Of a stretch of 64,000 bases of DNA, positions 13,253 through 25,949 are shown one piece after another. Each line of letters starts with the position of its first letter. The first letter of the stretch is position 1. The DNA is from Piper betle (Eukaryota > Streptophyta > Magnoliopsida > Piperales > Piperaceae): positions 60,494 to 124,493 of the forward strand of contig JAURVB010002121.1 of NCBI GenBank assembly GCA_033002965.1, read 5' to 3'. The notes below the pieces were generated by a model. The model searched no databases and was not told the DNA's origin. It saw only the letters and a list, made by a program, of their open reading frames with translations. The translations under genes were made by a program, and so were the position numbers.

Positions 13253-15079
13253 CTCCTAATTGAATGTGACCTTACCAATTAAGCTAGGACCTAGGGGCCA
13301 AGCCAACGATTGTGTTTGTTTGACTTTGCCCCCCTCTCGTGAAGCACTCTTCCCACCACCCTTTCCAATTATCTCATTACTCCATTTTCCCTCTTCCCTC
13401 ACAACTCATGTGATGATTAGCAGCAATTAATCAACCAGCGTCGCCCTCTTAATTGTACCCTCTAATTACCAAAACTCGCTTCCCACTTGTGCACTTATGT
13501 ACGGCACTATATTTAAACGTGTATCATGATAGTCCCCATTAAGCTAGTGCTAATATCGCCGGAAGTCGTTTCCGATTTGAAAGTTTGTTTCTTAGAAATT
13601 TGCATCTTCTTTGTTTAACAATTGACTTGTGATTGCAAAATCAGAACCAAAAATACAAATTTACTCTTTCAATCACAAATGGTTGAGATAATAAGGTATT
13701 ATTAGGTCATCTTGTCGGCAGGCGTATGATCAGGTTTGGGTTAAAACGCCAATCCAACCCATCCCAACCCAAAATAATATTATAAAAGACACAAGTAAAC
13801 CAACCTGACCACTAAGCCCGAACTTAAAGCTAGTTGGGCCATTACCAACCTAATTGAGCCCATATGGTACCACTTGCAAATCTGATATTGGGTATTCTTA
13901 TATAAGTCTTATTAAAATCAATTTGCTTTAAATTAAGCACGTTTAAAACTTACGAACAAAAAAACCTCGGATTCAAGTTTTATGAATTAATGAAAAGTTA
14001 GCAACACAAAGCTCTGGCTTTAGTCTTTTAGGTTATTATCTTTGGACAATTTATCCAATACGAACCCGTTCTATATGTACATATATGCTTTTACGTGCTG
14101 TAATTGCCCCGGAGGAGATAGATACACATATAACGATGATGATGATGATGAAGATGATTGGGGAGAAAAAAGTGTGAAGGGGATGGGTGAAGAGAAGTGA
14201 TTAAGAGAGGGAAGGGAGAGGAGGGAGCGGTAGTTGGGAGTTGGGACTTAGGATGTGAGTCAGAGGCGCAACTGTTGCGGGATGATTATCTCATGTTTTA
14301 GCATTCTATCATTGAAAGATTGCATGAGCTTCATTATTGCAGCGACCTCCAAAGCATGACATCCCGACTCGAACCACATCCCAACTCCTTCATGTACCTC
14401 GTGACCCTACACTAAACCGGCTCCGGGCCACTCCAGACAACCCGTCTTAATACCACTCTCCTCTGTCAACAATCTTGACAACCGTATCTAATCTTGGATT
14501 TCATCAAAGGTGAGCAAATGTTCGCCTTTTTTGACAAAAAATTGGTACTGCTGCTCCTGTACTACTACTTTTCTTGGTTTTAATTATTTCTATTACTAAA
14601 TTCATCGCTAGCTTAACTTGTTCGTTCAATGCTCTTCCTTTGAAAAATGTGCCCGCATCATCATGACTGCTACTCGAATTGCCATTTGAAATCCGATCAA
14701 CCCTTAATATTTGAGCATAATTGTGGGTTCCGTTCCATTCAGATATATTATTCTTATTCAAACTAATTAAACCTGTAATCATTAACTGTATGCAATATAC
14801 ATATACAAAAGCTAATTAGTATTTTTTGAATACATTGATTTACATATTTTAATTTAAAATATGAAAGAAGGGTTGAATCCAGGTGGGAGATTCTAATTCT
14901 AATTCTAATTCTAATATTAGACAGCCACGCCTAGATTAACCTAGTATGCGGTTGTTCCAGGTTTGGGTGGCGCCTAGCAATTTTTCAAGTCTTTTGTGTT
15001 AACAGAACCCAATATACAAACAAAAGTGCCCAACTACAGGGGTGCGTAATGTGTACATAGCACAGCCTTTTCTCTGTCT
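10841..15079. other. Intergenic, no gene supported
   Basis: Includes a TA microsatellite (listed separately), a slightly GC-richer stretch at 12930-13110 with no coherent frame, a GAT-rich stretch near 14136-14156 and TTCTAA repeats at about 14891-14915. The ORFs at 11929-12147 and 14504-14782 have no recognisable domain. Confidence 0.45.
13195..13248. repeat. (TA)n microsatellite, about 54 bp
   Basis: Near-perfect TA dinucleotide run in intergenic DNA. Confidence 0.9.
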
Positions 15080-15155
15080 CACGTGTGTTTGTCAACCCCA
15101 TCAACTTATTATTATTTCTTGGTCAAGTAGTGAATGATTACTCGTGTCTATAAAG
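15080..15155 (+). promoter_or_regulatory. HD-Zip gene promoter: G-box and TATA box
   Basis: CACGTG at 15080-15085 is a perfect G-box, and TATAAAG lies at 15149-15155, 60 bp before the chosen start codon. G-boxes are bound by bHLH factors such as PIFs, which are known direct activators of shade-induced HD-Zip II genes. Light or shade control is therefore a plausible inference. Transcription would start around 15180. Confidence 0.6.
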
Positions 15156-15214
15156 GACTGCCCCTCTATCTCCATTGATGTTCATTGTCTCACAAGCCGG
15201 AAGGGAAGGGATCG

Positions 15215-16230
15215 ATGGAGCTTGGGCTAAGTTTGGGAGCATCGCATGTCTATAGACAAGCAGGTCGTTCTATGGTTGATCATGGGGAACTTGGAGAAGA
15301 AGAGACCGTTTCTGAAGACGGATCTGGAAGCAGCCATGGAGAAGATGAGGTGGAGAGAGCAGCAGCTCATGCTTGTACACCAGTGCAGTTGGATCTGCTT
15401 CCCCCAGGTCCTGTCCCTCGCTTTGTAGGTGTTTCTGGCCGGTCTGATAATGGTGAGAATCAACAATTCTTTTATTCCTATTTGGGTTTTTCTTAATCGC
15501 TAGCTGCTACGGATTGTTTGAACAGGCCGGAAAAGAGAGCGCCACCAAACAGCATCAAACGAGCTTGAGATCACAGAAAGGCCTGCCTCCAGAGCAAGCG
15601 ACGAGGAAGAGAATGGTACAGTAAGGAAAAAGCTGAGGCTTTCCAAGGAACAATCTGCTTTTCTGGAAGAGTGCTTCAAACACCACAACACTCTCAACCC
15701 AGTAAGAATCATAAATATTTAAAGAGCAATAATGTTTTTGATTTGGTAAACGTTATATATACTGTATACAAAAGATCAGCAATTGATCTAGATTTATAAT
15801 TAATTACTTATTGCAGAAACAAAAGCAAGCACTTGCAAAACAGCTCAACCTCCGGCCTAGGCAAGTGGAGGTCTGGTTCCAAAACAGGAGAGCAAGGTGA
15901 ACATAATGAATTCACAAAAAAATTTATCTTAGCTTGTTGAATAGATTTTCTGAAACTGTTTGGTTCTGTTTTTTTCTTTTTTTTAGGACAAAGTTGAAGC
16001 AAACAGAGGTGGATTGCGAGTACTTGAAACGATGCTTTGATGCATTAACGGAGGAGAATCGCAGGCTTCAGAAGGAATTACAAGTGGTGCGCGCGTTGAA
16101 GACGGCAAGTCCCTACTCGTCCCAGGTGCCGGCGACCACACTCACCATGTGTCCTTCATGCGAACGCATGTCTACCACCTCCAAGGCCGGCGTTTTGCAT
16201 GCAATCCGACGCTCTTTTGCCTCGACTTGA
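15215..16230 (+). CDS. Homeodomain-leucine zipper class II transcription factor
   Basis: Four exons (15215-15452, 15526-15701, 15817-15896, 15987-16230) join in frame to a 245-residue protein with clean GT-AG sites. ATG 15215 gives MELGLSLG, an N-terminal LxLxL (EAR) repression motif usual for class II. The homeodomain follows [10 protein letters not shown] and contains recognition helix [11 protein letters not shown]; introns fall at the usual places in it. The leucine zipper starts after [16 protein letters not shown], and the class-diagnostic CPSCE motif follows at MCPSCERM. Class II HD-Zip proteins are nuclear repressors of shade, auxin and organ-polarity programmes, binding CAATSATTG-type sites as dimers. 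No frame errors are seen. The short N-terminal region suggests a small HAT22/HOX-type member; I cannot assign the exact orthologue. Confidence 0.95.
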
Positions 16231-19200
16231 TCCGTTGATCGTATATATATGTATAGGGAGAGAGACAAATTAAGTGGTTTTGAAAAAGAAAAATAAAAAG
16301 AGATCAGAGGTAGATCAAGTGAAAATTATCTTTTTTTGAAAAAAATGATAAATATTAGTTGGTTCTCTTGTGTACATGGATCAAATTTTGTGGTTCATGA
16401 AGTTTAAGACGCAAAAAATATATTAGGATAGACTAAAAAGAGGTAGTTGGTGTGGTTGTAACTTTTGCGTTCTTCTCGATTTGAAGACATGTTATAAATC
16501 TTCTGCTGTTTTTTATTCACACAAGTGGAACGTGCTTGCCCAAATTTCTTCCGAAAATTGTATGATCAACAATCAGATGAGAAAATAAATTAAGCATGCT
16601 TTTCTCACAGGAAGAAAAGGCGACGAAGACTTTGGCAGAGTGGGCACTTAATTGATCATCATATGCGGATTAGTCGTTATTATATTACAGATTATATATA
16701 ATCACAATTGGTAGGTCTCTTAAACATCGACACTTAAAATTTAACGAAGGTATCTGTCAATATTGAGCAGGTTATTGTCCATCACAGTCTACAATGATCC
16801 ATTGTTTGGTACTAATCTTACCCGAGAAGAAAAAACTTACAAAAACGAAACTGGTAGTTATAATTACAGAAATGATCAATAATTCGATCGACGGCAGGCG
16901 CAAAGGTATAATATAAGGGGTAATAGTCAGAAACTTCGAGAACACCTATCGTCATGGCTCATACACTCTCGAGAAAGTATCAACGAGGGGACTGAGTGAT
17001 GGGTAAGGACTAAGTATGGTTGAATATATAACAAAAGTCAGTGATTGCTGATTTCTTAGCGAGTATGGTTTCATAAAACAACATTTATTGCGATATTGAA
17101 ATAAAGTGCTAGTTTAGTTTCAGTGTACTATGAATCAGAAAAAGGTGTGGGCGGTGTGGAAGAGATGAATAGCGTGGGAATGAAACAAGATGATGCGAGA
17201 AAGCACGCCGACAAGTCTTGAGATTGTTGTCATGGACGAGAAGATAGAAATCATTGGCGATAAAGATGAAAGCAACTCTGACTTGATCACCACATATATA
17301 TATCTTTTTGTATGAAACCAAAGTTAATACATTGTACATATTACAAACTAAACGGAGCTAGTTTTGCCCATCCTTAATCTTTTTATCCTTCCCAACATGT
17401 ATCTTAAACATGCATGATTTGAGCCAGTGTGTATTTCTTGATAATCTGGTTTGTGTTTCTCATCAGCAAACAAAACGAAGATGTTAACGTATATCACAAA
17501 TAAAGTCAAATGAAAGTTGAGTAATAAGACCAGTGTATACTGGTTAGCTATATTTTCATGGTTTTTTATAGCGTCTGTACGATTGTCGCCGCTTCCAGTT
17601 TATTACAAGAGCCTCGTACTTTTGCATTTTACTAGTATGAATGAATGTGGTCACCCGAGTGCAAAGGATCATTCTTTTTTTCGTAGAAAAAAAGGATCAT
17701 TCTTTTTAGGCGTCTACTACAGACAAAATATGGATCTGACAACCCCAATCATTTCTTTGTGTGATGTGATAGCGTTTGACCCTTACAATGAGGATAAGTG
17801 ATCATCTTAATTTCTTACATACAAGACTTAAATCCCTTTTTAATTGCTGTGGGAGATGGGAGTTTAGTGGGGAGTTAGGGAGAGTACCAAGAGGGTAGAC
17901 AAGGTTTTGTGAGCTGTTGATGTGAGGCAGGCATAAAACTAACTTCGGGTTTCGAGTTTTACCCATTTATTATTTTACCCGATTTAGGTCAATTTAAAGT
18001 TGGTTTAAATTAGTTTAATTTTCAGACCATGAATATAGGAATCAAAAAGTATGTTATTGAAGTTGAATATACTCGATATATAGATAATAGTTTCACTTAT
18101 GCTACTGTAGACTATGAGTTATCAACATCTACATGAGCTATACAAATCTTTTCTTGTGTTAACTCAGGATATTAGGGCTAGAACTACGTTGTTGCTATAT
18201 TTAGTATTCGTTAGGGCTTTTTATGGTACCTTATTTACACGCATCTATGGATTTTCAATTACCAAATTGCTCCTACGGGCCAAGTTTGATATGAGCCTCA
18301 AATCTTCATCAGATTGAGTTCAGAGTTTCGATTTCTATTTAGCTTTTTTGTCTTGATTTTAATCTATAGAATCAATTTTAAGCCTCGAGTCAGTTTCAAC
18401 TTTTGTCGACGTTGATCTGAGCTTTGTCTATACATATATATATATATATATATATATTGCATATACCCTAGGTGGACCCCACTAGGCCTACAAGTTGCTA
18501 GGCATTCATATTGTGCCATGTGGCAAGATCGGAGTTGTCCACATCAGCCCTAGTTTTTACCCATTTATTTTTTCAGAGATTTCTCCCGTATTTTTTAAAT
18601 TTACTTTACCTTAGCACCGCTGCCACTTTGGGCCTACCGGCGAATCTCCGGTCCTCCGCTGACCACTGGACTAGTACTATTGTGGCTACCTCATGGCCGA
18701 TTATCGATCTAGGCTTAGTTCATACATCGCAACCACAGTAGCCACTAGAAGGGCCGTTTCTCACTGTTGCAGCCGCCGGTCAAGCCACTTTCAAGGGTTT
18801 GGCAAGCCACTTCTAGTGAGGCCGACTACCAAGATTGACTCCTCCCACCACAACTGTTATTTTGAGACTACCCTCAACCTCTACCATAGTAGCGATTGTC
18901 GTCAGAAACTCGCTCTTTCCCGATAGTGTTTTCGTCCCTTTCTAGCCAATATTTGGCCAGTCACTAGCTGGACACCGTCAACTACCACCCCAGACATGTT
19001 CCCCGTGCCAAGGCCAACATTTTAACTCCAACCATGACCACCGTCGTGGCCACATGGCCATCGATGATGTTGCCACTCCTTGCGGCAATTTTCTAGCTTT
19101 TCGGGCTTTTTTGGTTAGTGGACAGGGCGGATGGACTTTGTCGATCCCCACCACTACCATGTTCCCCATCCCCTAGGTCATCAATCCTGATTGGCAACGA

Positions 19201-19306
19201 ATCTAGCCTTACCGTTGTTGGCGATTTTCAGTGACAGGCACTGCTAGTCCATGTGGTGGGTGTTTGCCTTGTTCGCCTTCAACTATACAGTTTACTTGTG
19301 ATCGTG
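16231..19306. other. Intergenic with degraded repeats
   Basis: Holds the HD-Zip 3' UTR and then AT-rich DNA. From about 18590 to 19300 the sequence is richer in GC with several short open frames on both strands (18511-18741, 18693-18926, 18978-19169) but no recognisable protein. It is probably an old transposon, interrupted by the hAT element that starts at 19315. A TA run sits at about 18436-18459. Confidence 0.4.
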
Positions 19307-19314
19307 TCCAATTC

Positions 19315-20449
19315 TAGGGGTGGGCGTGGACGTCCGAATTTGTCCGTCTGTCTGATGTCCGAAATATGTCCGACCGAATTTGACCGACTGAATTTGACCA
19401 AATTAAAACAAACCAAACATGGACATTTTTTTGTCCGACCGAACGACCGACCGAGTGTCCGATATTTAATAACAAACTTGTATGATCCATCTTCAAAAAA
19501 ATATATCACATTATAAACATAATGTAAAACTAGTGATCTGAGTCAGGGTTTTATGCTTATGAACCGATCCGTTCAATTGTCGGTTCAAGTCGAGTATGTT
19601 TTAGAATATGTGTACTGAGTCGACGCTGGTCGGGTGTACGAGCCATGAGGGTCATACGTACCCAAGTATATGATGATAACATCATGAATATAACAGAAAA
19701 TAATGAATTACCAGAATATATGAGAGTATGCCAATTATTTTTTTAATTTTATATATAGTTGATCGTGGAATTAGTTTAGGCCATTTACCGCATTAGGACG
19801 CGTTACGGGGAATTTGGGTGGGTTATTAGTTATAGAATGTCATTATGATGTTGTAGTGTTTATTTTATTTTATGGAATTTTTTCTGATTTTATGGATTTT
19901 TTTAGGATTTATTCCGAGTTAGTTATTATTATTAACTCGAGACATTAGCGAGTCAAGTCTTATTTACGATATTGCCATCAATCAAACCTCCGACCCATTC
20001 TCTTCTCCGTCCAAACCGCGCCGCCCCCTTGTGTGGTCGCTGCCGCGTCGCCTGGCCACCGATCGTCGCCGCCAGGCTCCCGCCGCGGCGTTGCCGTGAT
20101 GCCCCTAGCGCCCCCGCCGTCGCCCGGCCTCCACGACGCCGGAATCGCCGCTCGTCATTGATTCTGCCGCCGATACCCTCTGATCGCGTCGTCGATTCCG
20201 CCGCCGGCGACCGTCGCCGCGACCGTCTTTGACATTGCCAACCCTCCTACGGCGGCAGGCAGCGGCGAAGGAGGCAGCAGCTGCGGAGGTGGCGGCAGCG
20301 GAGAGGGTTTGGTCTGTCCGGGGACATTGCTTGGGCCCGACGGACAATTCGATGTCCGAAGTCGGTCAGACAAATTTTGTCCGACTAAATTTCTGAACAG
20401 ACGCGGACAATAACTCGTCTGATATCTGTCCGACTGAGGCCCACCCCTA
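19315..20449. mobile_element. Non-autonomous hAT element (1,135 bp) with 8-bp target duplication
   Basis: The left end TAGGGGTGGGC and right end GCCCACCCCTA are perfect 11-bp inverted termini. They are flanked by the identical 8-mer TCCAATTC (19307-19314 and 20450-20457), the duplication length that defines hAT insertions. Subterminal regions (19320-19470 and 20335-20440) are crowded with GTCCGA/TCGGAC motifs, which in hAT elements bind transposase. No transposase ORF is present. The interior is a T-rich tract, a CTCGAG...CGAGTC stem-loop (about 19936-19957), then a GC-rich block (about 19985-20320) with open frames in several phases, arginine/proline-rich in translation and probably not coding. 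Confidence 0.9.
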
Positions 20450-20457
20450 TCCAATTC

Positions 20458-23400
20458 TATTCGTGTCCGCTAGGTTCCTCGAGCTTGCGCTCTTGTCTAG
20501 CTACCCATCCCAACTAACCAAGTCCTGCCCGGCCAACCTTGTTGCTTGACTTGGCTGAGTCAACTCAGCATAACTCGGCTGACCCAACTCGGTCTCACTC
20601 GGCCAACTAGCCCCACTTGATTCGACACTCATTTTCAACCCAATTTCAGCCATTTTTAAAATGTTTTATGTAATTTGAGACTTCTTACATTAGTTTATAT
20701 GCATATTCATATTATTTAACATGTTTTGATGTTATGAACATTTTTCTTTATTTATTATTTATTTATTCATTATTGTTTATTTCTAGTTATTTATATATTT
20801 GTATATTATAATGAATGTTTGTATAATTATTTATTATTATTGATGATGTATTTATTTGTTGATATTATTTTTCTTCATGTTTATCTTATTTAATTTAATT
20901 AATTGATTAATTATTATTTATTTGCTCTCTCGCGTTATTCTTTATACATGTTTAGTCATATATTTGTATATTTTATATTTATATTTATACTATCCATAAC
21001 TAATTGTTATGAATTACTTATTCAATTATTTATTTATTTATTTATTTATCGATTTACTTATTTATTAATGCGTTAATATTTACTCGTGTTTAGTCACATA
21101 TTTATTTAGTGTTAATTATATTATCATTGTTATTCATGACTAATGTTTTGTTCATTTTATGTTTTTATTATTCATCCATATATTAATGAGTTTAATTAAT
21201 TAATTAATTAATTAATTTCATGGAAATTTAATATGTTATTTATTATTTATTATTCTTCTTGATGTTACTTGTCCACTATTATTTTAGTATTATTCTTTTA
21301 TTTATTTGACTTATTTTATTTATATATTTCTATTAATTTATCAAATAAAATGTCAATTAGATTCATAAGCAAATAATTAGTTAAAATTCAAAGTCTAAGT
21401 TATAGGATGAAATAAAATATAACATAACAAATGCTCGGAATCAACTAAGACTCATAAAATGAACCGAAATCCCACTATCATACAAACAAACCAAAAATAT
21501 AATAACAATTAAAGTAAGAAAAAATAATTGTGTAATACAAAATCGAGCTGTCTAGAATCTAACCCATCTATCCATGCTCACATCAAGGCAATTTCACGGT
21601 AGTGATAAAAACACTAAGGTATATAATTATAAAAAATAAGTCAATATATTCTATAATATTGTTAATCGAGTCTTTTAGTAATTATTAACTCATGTTGAGC
21701 TTCAATTATGCCAAAAAAAGTGGCCGCCATATACAATTACAATCTCATGTATACACATACATGTTACGTAGCCCACAACCTGTAGGTACTAATATTTGTC
21801 ATTGACCTAACCTTTCTATATCACAAATACATTTTAGTTATCTTGCATCATTACGCCTTATCACCCCTTTCGACATAGGGGTAATTATTTCATCTTTCAA
21901 AAATTTTAAAGGGGTGACCCTGTGTCTGAATTCAATTCAATTCAATTCCTTCACCATGGTTACGCTTGGTGTAGAGTGGTCGAATCTGGGTAGAGGCTAA
22001 CCAGGGCTGCCAAAAAAGAATATACAACATTTCAAGTAATTATATGAACATGAAAGTTTGATGATGTATGATAATCAAAACGATAATCCTAATCTGAGAG
22101 TCACAAATAGTTTATACGTTAGCACGTATAATTCCTTAATCTAATGCATGAAATGAAATGATATGCCACACTGGTGCATAAAAAATAACAATAAAATATA
22201 TCCCACAACAATTAGTTAATCATTTAGTTAATTACTTATAAGTAAATAATAATATTTTAATATTTAATTAATTGACACCAATTAAATTTATATGGTCACT
22301 CCAAGTCATTAATCATTATCAGGAAAAATCAAAACATGCCAACAACTACTTAGACTCATAAGGATGTCAATATTTATCAACCTATAAATTAATAATTAAT
22401 CATATATAATAACGAACAAAATATTAAAATGGGTAAACCAATGATAATTCTTCAAATGATTAAAATATATTAATAAGTAAGCTATCTATATTCTAACCCA
22501 TAAATTAATAATCTAGCCTCATTAACCATATAAAATAGTTATAATTGTAAGTCACATTATAACTTATTAATTCAGCCAAAAATAAATATAATCTTATCTA
22601 TTAATCTCCCATAAGTACTCATCAATGATTTATCATTGTCATTGCAAAGAATAACTATAAGTTGATAACTTATTATGACACAAAACTAATGCCTTATTTA
22701 TTTAATAACATTTTAAAAATTTGATACCTATATAATGGTTGTACTATATATATAATATAATTAAGTAACTAACATCACAACAATTAATTTAAAGTATACA
22801 CTGAATGAGACATTATATATAATGCATTATTATATTATTCCCAAATAAACCTTTTGTCTTATAACGTCAATACTAATCTACATAGCCTAAAATCAAGAAG
22901 AAAAATATTAACTAGATAATTAATAGTAAACCTAAATCAGTTACATCCCAAAAGAATTAACAAGTATTTAACGTTATTACTAACTTACTTAATTGGGTAT
23001 GCACCTAACATGATTTTTTTCTCCTATATACAGCCTAAGCATAATATCTAGATTCACCTAGTGTCCCATCTATTCAGGCACGTAGAAAAACAAAAACCAA
23101 AGTAGTTTGTTGATTAATTTTTAATTTTTATCATGCATGAAGATTTACAGGTTAACAAGCTAAAATAAGGACAAGTAATAATCAATTACATTATAATTAC
23201 ATATTAGTAATTTATCAAATATAAGTATAATAAATGAAATGAAATTACCAGACATGTAATCAATATTTAATATAATACCAATATTAATTTACATATAATA
23301 TGAGTTATGAATTAATACCAATAATAATTATCATAATACAAAATAGAAATAATATTAATATTAATTAATATAAATAGGGAAATTAATCATATTACTAATA

Positions 23401-24180
23401 AATACTAAGCACAATGATTAATTTAATTCACAAAACAATGAGAAATAGAAAATTAAAATAAAACAAAAAAGGAAAAATGGGTAGAGCTTCTCACTCAAAA
23501 ATTTATGCAGCCATGTGCAAAATAAGAATCATACACCAACATGACGAACATGCCCATTGAACAAGAAGAAGTCAAACAGATCTTCACAATAAAAAAATTT
23601 TTTAAAAAACAAAGAAATGCACGCATGAAGAGGGGAAAAAGAAACAATAAGAGAGAAAGAGAAAAAAAAAGGATACCAGGCAAGAAGGAGGGTAAAAGAG
23701 TAGAGGAAGTTACACCAGAAGTGAGGAAGAGAAGAAGAAAGTAACCACGGTGAAAAACGTAAAGACTTACCCAAAAGGGTTTTAATGTGTTCAATGCCTA
23801 ATTCCTTTAAAGTCTCTCCCACATCCTCCCACATTATATAACGCCTAATAACCTAGTCTACTCAATCTCTACAAAAACTCCACTATATGATAACCAAAAT
23901 AATTAGCCATACCGGTTGGACCCTAACTACCCATATCACCCCACTTGATTGATCCAAAAGAATTAATATTTTATTAATATATATATTTTTAATTTTATTA
24001 CTTTATTAGTATTCTTTCTTTTTTAATAAGAATTAAGTAAGAGAGATTTGGAAAACAAGAATTTATTTCAATGATATTTAAAACTCATTCCAAGATTTAC
24101 AAAACATTAAATAAAATAACCTAGTTATTTTCGGGGTTTTACAAGTTTAATTTGGGATGTTATCGGGTCTGTAGCTTGAT
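20458..24180. other. Very AT-rich repeat desert, probably decayed LTR retrotransposon DNA
   Basis: Contains TTTA tetranucleotide runs (about 21023-21050), TTAA runs (about 21193-21220), and GAATTCAATTCAATTC (about 21928). It is strikingly T-rich on the + strand to about 21340 and A-rich afterwards. Non-AT islands at 21540-21980 look like retrotransposon LTR or UTR sequence. A purine-rich stretch at 23540-23745 opens long frames on both strands, but they are low complexity. I see no protein domain. Confidence 0.4.
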
Positions 24181-25176
24181 GATTTTTTAATAGATAACCT
24201 TTGATTATTCCCATAAAAGTATATACGATTTTTCACTAATATATATCGTGGAAATGAGCTTCTACTTGTCAATTTATACTAGTTATTTTTTTTATCAACA
24301 ACACTCGTTACTAACATTTTTCTTATTATATATTTAATTCTTGTGTTATTATATATTGGGTCAGCTTTAGTGAAAGAACAAATAGATACTACGCATATTT
24401 GAGTTCAACACGCTATTGTTTTTTTTCATTATTTTGTCAGTATTTGATGCACTTTCACATATATTTATTCATATATATTTAGTTAAATGTTGGTTGCACA
24501 TTATTATTATCTTCCTTTCTCAAGACGCTAAGAGAGTTGTTTCGATCCGTTTATTGTTTAAGTCTCATAAATTAATTAATTTAGAGATGATTTGATTCGA
24601 CTATAACAATTCTAATTTGGTTTTCGTGTAAACAAAAATCGGGATGATATAGCGGGGGCCAAATCCTTGGTATAAAAAATTATAGCCTCGCCTGGTCAAT
24701 ATATAATTTAGTCCATCAATCATTCATAAACTGAAGCACGATTACTAGACTAGTAGTGCATACATTTATTGATCAATGCAAAAAATGAACACGCGAGGAC
24801 TCGCTGCTTTTTGTATTATTCAACGTTAAGACATAAATACATTTTAGAAAGGGTGAACGCTGTTTTAAAAGAATTAAGTCTTCCCTAGAAGCGCATGCGG
24901 TGACGCCACAAGGACCTTTCCAAAAAACCAATATAAAATATATTTACATTTATAAATGAATGGAATTTTTTATGGTTACCGGGACTTTCCACCTGGAGTT
25001 GGTCAATATATAAATGATCTTTTTCTGACGTGCACAAGATGAAGCATTCTTCAATTACCACGCCGTCAATCTGTCGTCTAAATTGCAGCACTAAATTATT
25101 TGTACTCCTTCAACAAGCAAATCGGAACAAAGTCCACCACCTTCTGCCATCTACCAAACTAAATCTTTGAAGATGA

Positions 25177-25178
<2 letters not shown>

Positions 25179-25227
<49 letters not shown>
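25179..25227. repeat. (AT)n microsatellite
   Basis: Dinucleotide run directly abutting the left end of the foldback element; the right end also abuts TA repeats. The element therefore appears to have inserted into a TA tract. Confidence 0.9.
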
Positions 25228-25230
<3 letters not shown>

Positions 25231-25234
25231 CTAT

Positions 25235-25949
25235 GGTACGTTGCCCTTTTTGGCAGCGCACCATGCGGCGCTAAATTTGGGCTACTTGATTGAAATTCAG
25301 TAGCCCAGATTTTATAGGCCGCCCTAGACCTGCTTGAGACCCCCCAGCCCGCACACCCGCCCGACCGTCCGTCTGCCCGCCTGCCTACCCGTCCTCCCGC
25401 TCAACCACCCTCGCCCACCCCCCCGCCAGTGGCCCCTCCGTCGTTGCCCGCTCCCTGCCACGAAGCCCCATCCCGTCGCCCCCCTCCCACCCGACCGGTG
25501 CCCTCCCCCGCCAGTGCTTGCCGCCGCGCCCCCACCCCTGCCCCATTGCCCCGGCCGCGCTCGCCCCTCCGCCGCCGCCGGCGGGGCGGTGGTTGGGGGG
25601 GTTGGAAGGGCGCGGCCAGGGGCGATGGGGGAACGGGGGTGCGGCGGCAGGCACTGGCAGGGGAGGGCACTGGCCGGGGGTTGGGAGGGGGAGGTCAGGG
25701 GCCGCGGGGGGCGGGGAGGGATTATGCGGCGGCAGGCAGGGGGGGTGGCAGGGTCGTCACAGTGGGCGAGGGGGCCGCGGCGGGGGAGCGGGGATGGGCG
25801 GGCCGGCGAGCCGCCGCGGACAAGTGGGCAAGTCTAGGGCGGGTCTCACAGGTCTGGGATTAGATTTTGGGCAATAAAATCTAGGCCACTGGATTTTAAT
25901 CCAGTGGCCCAAATTTGGCATCGCATGGGCAACACATAATAACGCTACC
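25235..25949. mobile_element. Foldback element with about 340-bp inverted arms (Mutator-like long-TIR candidate), GC-rich core
   Basis: The left arm starts GGTACGTTGCCC; the right arm, reverse-complemented, starts GGTAGCG...GTTGCCC. The arms stay alignable through AAATTTGGGC, AGATTTTAT and GAGACCC, and on into the GC-rich interior. The shared block around TGCCCTCCCC...GCCAGTGC...TGCCGCCGC lies at about 25500-25530 on one side and, inverted, at about 25645-25675 on the other. Each arm also holds its own hairpin: GGGCTACT/AGTAGCCC on the left, GGCCACTGGATT/AATCCAGTGGCC on the right. The left half is C-rich and the right half G-rich. The four or more long ORFs here are by-products. A 9-bp target duplication cannot be tested because both flanks are TA repeat. 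Confidence 0.7.

Noticed and set aside
19972..20454. Arg/Pro/Ala-rich ORFs on both strands
   Set aside because: They are in the GC-rich block of the hAT element, with no domain and no consistent frame.
23495..23834. Long hydrophobic minus-strand ORFs and a Lys-rich + ORF
   Set aside because: The sequence is a purine-rich, low-complexity tract; opposite-strand frames mirror it. No domain.
20640..24130. Possible giant inverted repeat suggested by the switch from T-rich to A-rich
   Set aside because: I could not align the halves beyond low-complexity AT similarity.
25334..25877. Four or more long overlapping ORFs on both strands in very GC-rich DNA
   Set aside because: They lie within the foldback element, exist in nearly every frame because stop codons are rare at this composition, and have only Pro/Arg/Gly-rich low-complexity translations.
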